Part shown: piece by piece, positions 63,827 through 64,000 of the stretch | Layout: every line of letters starts with the position of its first letter | Position numbering within the stretch: position 1 is the first letter of the stretch | From: Snodgrassella communis | GTDB taxonomy: Bacteria > Pseudomonadota > Gammaproteobacteria > Burkholderiales > Neisseriaceae | Direction: 5' to 3' | Assembly (NCBI RefSeq): GCF_914768045.1 | Contig: NZ_CAJZCD010000003.1 | Coordinates: 154,268-218,267, forward strand | Length of the DNA: 64,000 nt | Program-made: the position numbers and the translations under genes | The notes under the pieces: generated by a model | Databases searched by the model: none | What the model saw: the letters and a program-made list of their open reading frames with translations, nothing else | What the model was told of the DNA's origin: nothing

Positions 63827-64000
63827 TGGATAGGCTACACTAATTCATACAACTTTTTTAGGGGGTAAGGTAAACTTAACTCTAAAAAAGAAAAAATGAT
63901 GAATCAACAAAAACGCGCACGACGCTCTTTTAGTGCTGATTTCAAAGCACAAATGGTTAAACTTTATCAGCAAGGAAAATCGCGCAGTGAATTGGTCAAG
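63827..64000 (+). mobile_element. Left end of an IS3-family insertion sequence (partial)
   Basis: The likely left inverted repeat starts at TGGATAGGCTACACTAATTC (63827), 69 bases before the orfA start. TG at the tip suits IS3-family ends. The element runs off the window, so the right end and target duplication cannot be checked. Confidence 0.75.
63896..64000 (+). CDS. IS3-family transposase OrfA, N-terminal fragment
   Basis: The 35 visible codons (MMNQQKRARRSFSADFKAQM...) show the basic start and first helix of the OrfA helix-turn-helix, which binds the element ends. Truncated by the window end. In this family OrfA is fused to OrfB by programmed frameshifting. Confidence 0.88.
   Translation, partial: MMNQQKRARRSFSADFKAQMVKLYQQGKSRSELVK

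Noticed and set aside
1..64000. CRISPR arrays, rRNA genes, complete prophage or defence islands
   Set aside because: I looked for regularly spaced repeats, rRNA landmarks, phage structural genes and defence enzymes and saw none. Only scattered immunity-like debris and one partial insertion sequence are present.

Overview
The window looks like a chromosomal segment of a low-GC member of the Neisseriaceae. The best guess is a Snodgrassella-type gut symbiont, which is inference from gene content rather than a database match. Supporting points are the ribF-ileS-lspA-ispH order, a complete isc operon, ubiX/ubiB, an EptA lipid A transferase next to a PmrAB-like two-component system, an acetate/succinate-type CoA-transferase, and hairpins built from a DUS-like ACTGCCTGAA core. 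Most genes are housekeeping. Several short AT-rich stretches hold orphan, broken or very small genes.

Layout. 1-5.8 kb: CoA-transferase, glyA, a small secreted peptide, a 5'-truncated SMI1/KNR4-like immunity gene, and a GlsB/YeaQ membrane protein. 5.8-11.2 kb: mlaC-like gene, alaS, a PotF-like lipoprotein and an unknown lipoprotein. 11.4-13.9 kb: ubiX, an aromatic-rich leader peptide with two terminator hairpins ahead of an unknown gene, an Lrp/AsnC regulator, and a cysteine hydrolase. 14-21 kb: nlpD-like, rsmI divergent from a DiaA-like SIS gene and dolP, a single-pass membrane protein, an NlpC/P60 hydrolase with a coupled small gene, and ubiB. 21-24.5 kb: a preQ1-I riboswitch with a 21-codon ORF, then queD-queE; a BI-1 family protein and a methyltransferase.

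24.7-29 kb is an accessory redox cluster: LysR regulator, SDR, Fe-type alcohol dehydrogenase, and an aldo/keto reductase split by an in-frame stop. 29.2-31.2 kb: DMT-type protein, dcd, rdgC. 31.3-33.9 kb is mostly gene debris around one intact YcxB-like gene. 33.9-38.4 kb: eptA divergent from a VIT-type transporter and a PmrAB-like pair, with an exact PmrA box between them. 38.4-41 kb is an AT-rich patch with a plasmid-like gene, a 31-residue hydrophobic peptide and small ORFs, ending at tRNA-Glu. 41-45.5 kb: OPT transporter, serB, a frameshifted flavodoxin-fold reductase and its divergent HxlR regulator.

45.6-52.5 kb is the iron-sulfur operon (iscR, iscS, iscU, a DksA/TraR-type zinc-finger gene, iscA, hscB, hscA, a GST-family gene, fdx, iscX). 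It starts at a promoter overlapped by an IscR type-1-like site. 53-60 kb, on the minus strand: ribF, ileS, lspA, ispH, and a FetAB-type ABC pair translationally coupled to ispH. 60.3-64 kb: an orphan amino-acid ABC permease, a zinc alcohol dehydrogenase, immunity-like gene debris, kptA, and the left end of an IS3-family element that cuts off another gene. No CRISPR array, rRNA operon, complete prophage or complete defence locus is visible. The most interesting undescribed material is regulatory (the riboswitch with its short ORF and the aromatic leader) and very small genes.
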